NCBI RefSeq assembly: GCF_014636475.1
Contig: NZ_BMEL01000001.1
Span: forward strand, 372,001-436,000
Length of the DNA: 64,000 nt
Reading direction: 5' to 3'
DNA from: Halobacillus andaensis
Lineage (GTDB): Bacteria; Bacillota; Bacilli; Bacillales; Halobacillaceae
The notes beneath the pieces are model-generated. The model ran no database searches. It was not told the DNA's origin and worked only from the letters and a program-made list of their open reading frames with translations. A program made the translations under genes and the position numbers. Positions 63,883-64,000 of the stretch are shown one piece after another (position 1 is the stretch's first letter; each line of letters begins with the position of its first letter).

Positions 63883-64000
63883 ATGTTTGAAGCAATCTTG
63901 TTGAAATGTATTCTATCGTTAAAAGGAGAGCGTTCCATTTCTGGTATTTATCATTTAATTCAAGGGAAGCGTTCTTCACAAACGTTACAAGATGCTAGAA
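63883..64000 (+). CDS. ypbB: YpbB-like HTH protein, N-terminal fragment
   Basis: 39 codons, truncated by the window end. MFEAILLKCILSLKGERSIS and YHLIQGKRSSQTLQDA match the start of YpbB, the protein encoded just before the recQ-type helicase recS in Bacilli. AGAGGACG precedes ATG 63883. Function of YpbB is unproven; a role with RecS helicase is inferred from gene order. Confidence 0.75.
   Translation, partial: MFEAILLKCILSLKGERSISGIYHLIQGKRSSQTLQDAR

Overview
This is a low-GC Gram-positive chromosome segment from an endospore-forming member of the Bacillaceae. Sporulation genes (spoIIM, dacF-spoIIA, spoVA, dacB-spmAB, a CotF-type coat gene), the resABCDE operon, strong Bacillus-type Shine-Dalgarno sequences, TTG/GTG starts and the overall gene order all fit. 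The order follows the Bacillus subtilis yqjC-D-E / yqjH / rnz / yqjN-P-Q / yqkB-C-F / nudF / spoIIM / fur / yqzK / xerD / deoB / punA / dacF / spoIIA / spoVA / lysA / ppiB / ribT / scpAB / dacB / spmAB / rluB / resABCDE / fer / ypbB backbone. Acid-rich proteins, phosphoenolpyruvate carboxylase and a proline-catabolic operon would suit a moderately halophilic or marine genus such as Halobacillus or a relative; that placement is inference. I see no rRNA, tRNA, CRISPR array, IS element or prophage.

Layout. 1-4.4 kb: propionate/methylmalonyl-CoA genes (mutase end, a cobalamin-binding/epimerase fusion, carboxyltransferase) and an M20 peptidase. 4.5-7.7 kb: SOS-controlled dinB, intracellular subtilisin, beta-carbonic anhydrase. 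7.7-11.8 kb: a small gene plus tnrA behind two TnrA boxes, then a TetR/ABC exporter operon behind two identical palindromes. 11.8-15.9 kb: proline catabolism (putB, putC, putR). 16-23.4 kb: flotillin, DUF4003, coat-type protein, ppc, anchored MsrB. 23.5-27.8 kb (minus strand): aldehyde dehydrogenase, RNase Z, glycosyltransferase, GDPD. 27.9-36.4 kb: RocB-like peptidase, MBL hydrolase, SDR, yqkB/C, aldo-keto reductase, nudF, spoIIM, fur, yqzK, xerD. 36.5-39.8 kb: nucleoside catabolism. 39.9-47.2 kb: dacF-spoIIA and spoVA, with recognisable sigma-F, sigma-H and sigma-G promoters. 47.3-54.9 kb: lysA, ppiB, small genes, scpAB, an overlooked 122-codon gene with an apparent ATT start, dacB-spmAB. 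55-61.8 kb: rluB and resABCDE. 61.8-64 kb: a cobalamin riboswitch with attenuator controlling a DUF4430 lipoprotein and an ECF S component, then an XRE regulator, ferredoxin and the start of ypbB.

The most interesting parts are (i) the riboswitch / transcobalamin-like lipoprotein / ECF S-component cassette, a candidate lipoprotein-assisted B12 uptake system in a window that also encodes B12-dependent methylmalonyl-CoA mutase; (ii) the fusion of the mutase cobalamin-binding domain to the epimerase; (iii) two genes that appear to begin at ATT behind strong Shine-Dalgarno sequences; and (iv) well-preserved operators for LexA, TnrA, a TetR protein, the proline regulon and Fur/PerR.
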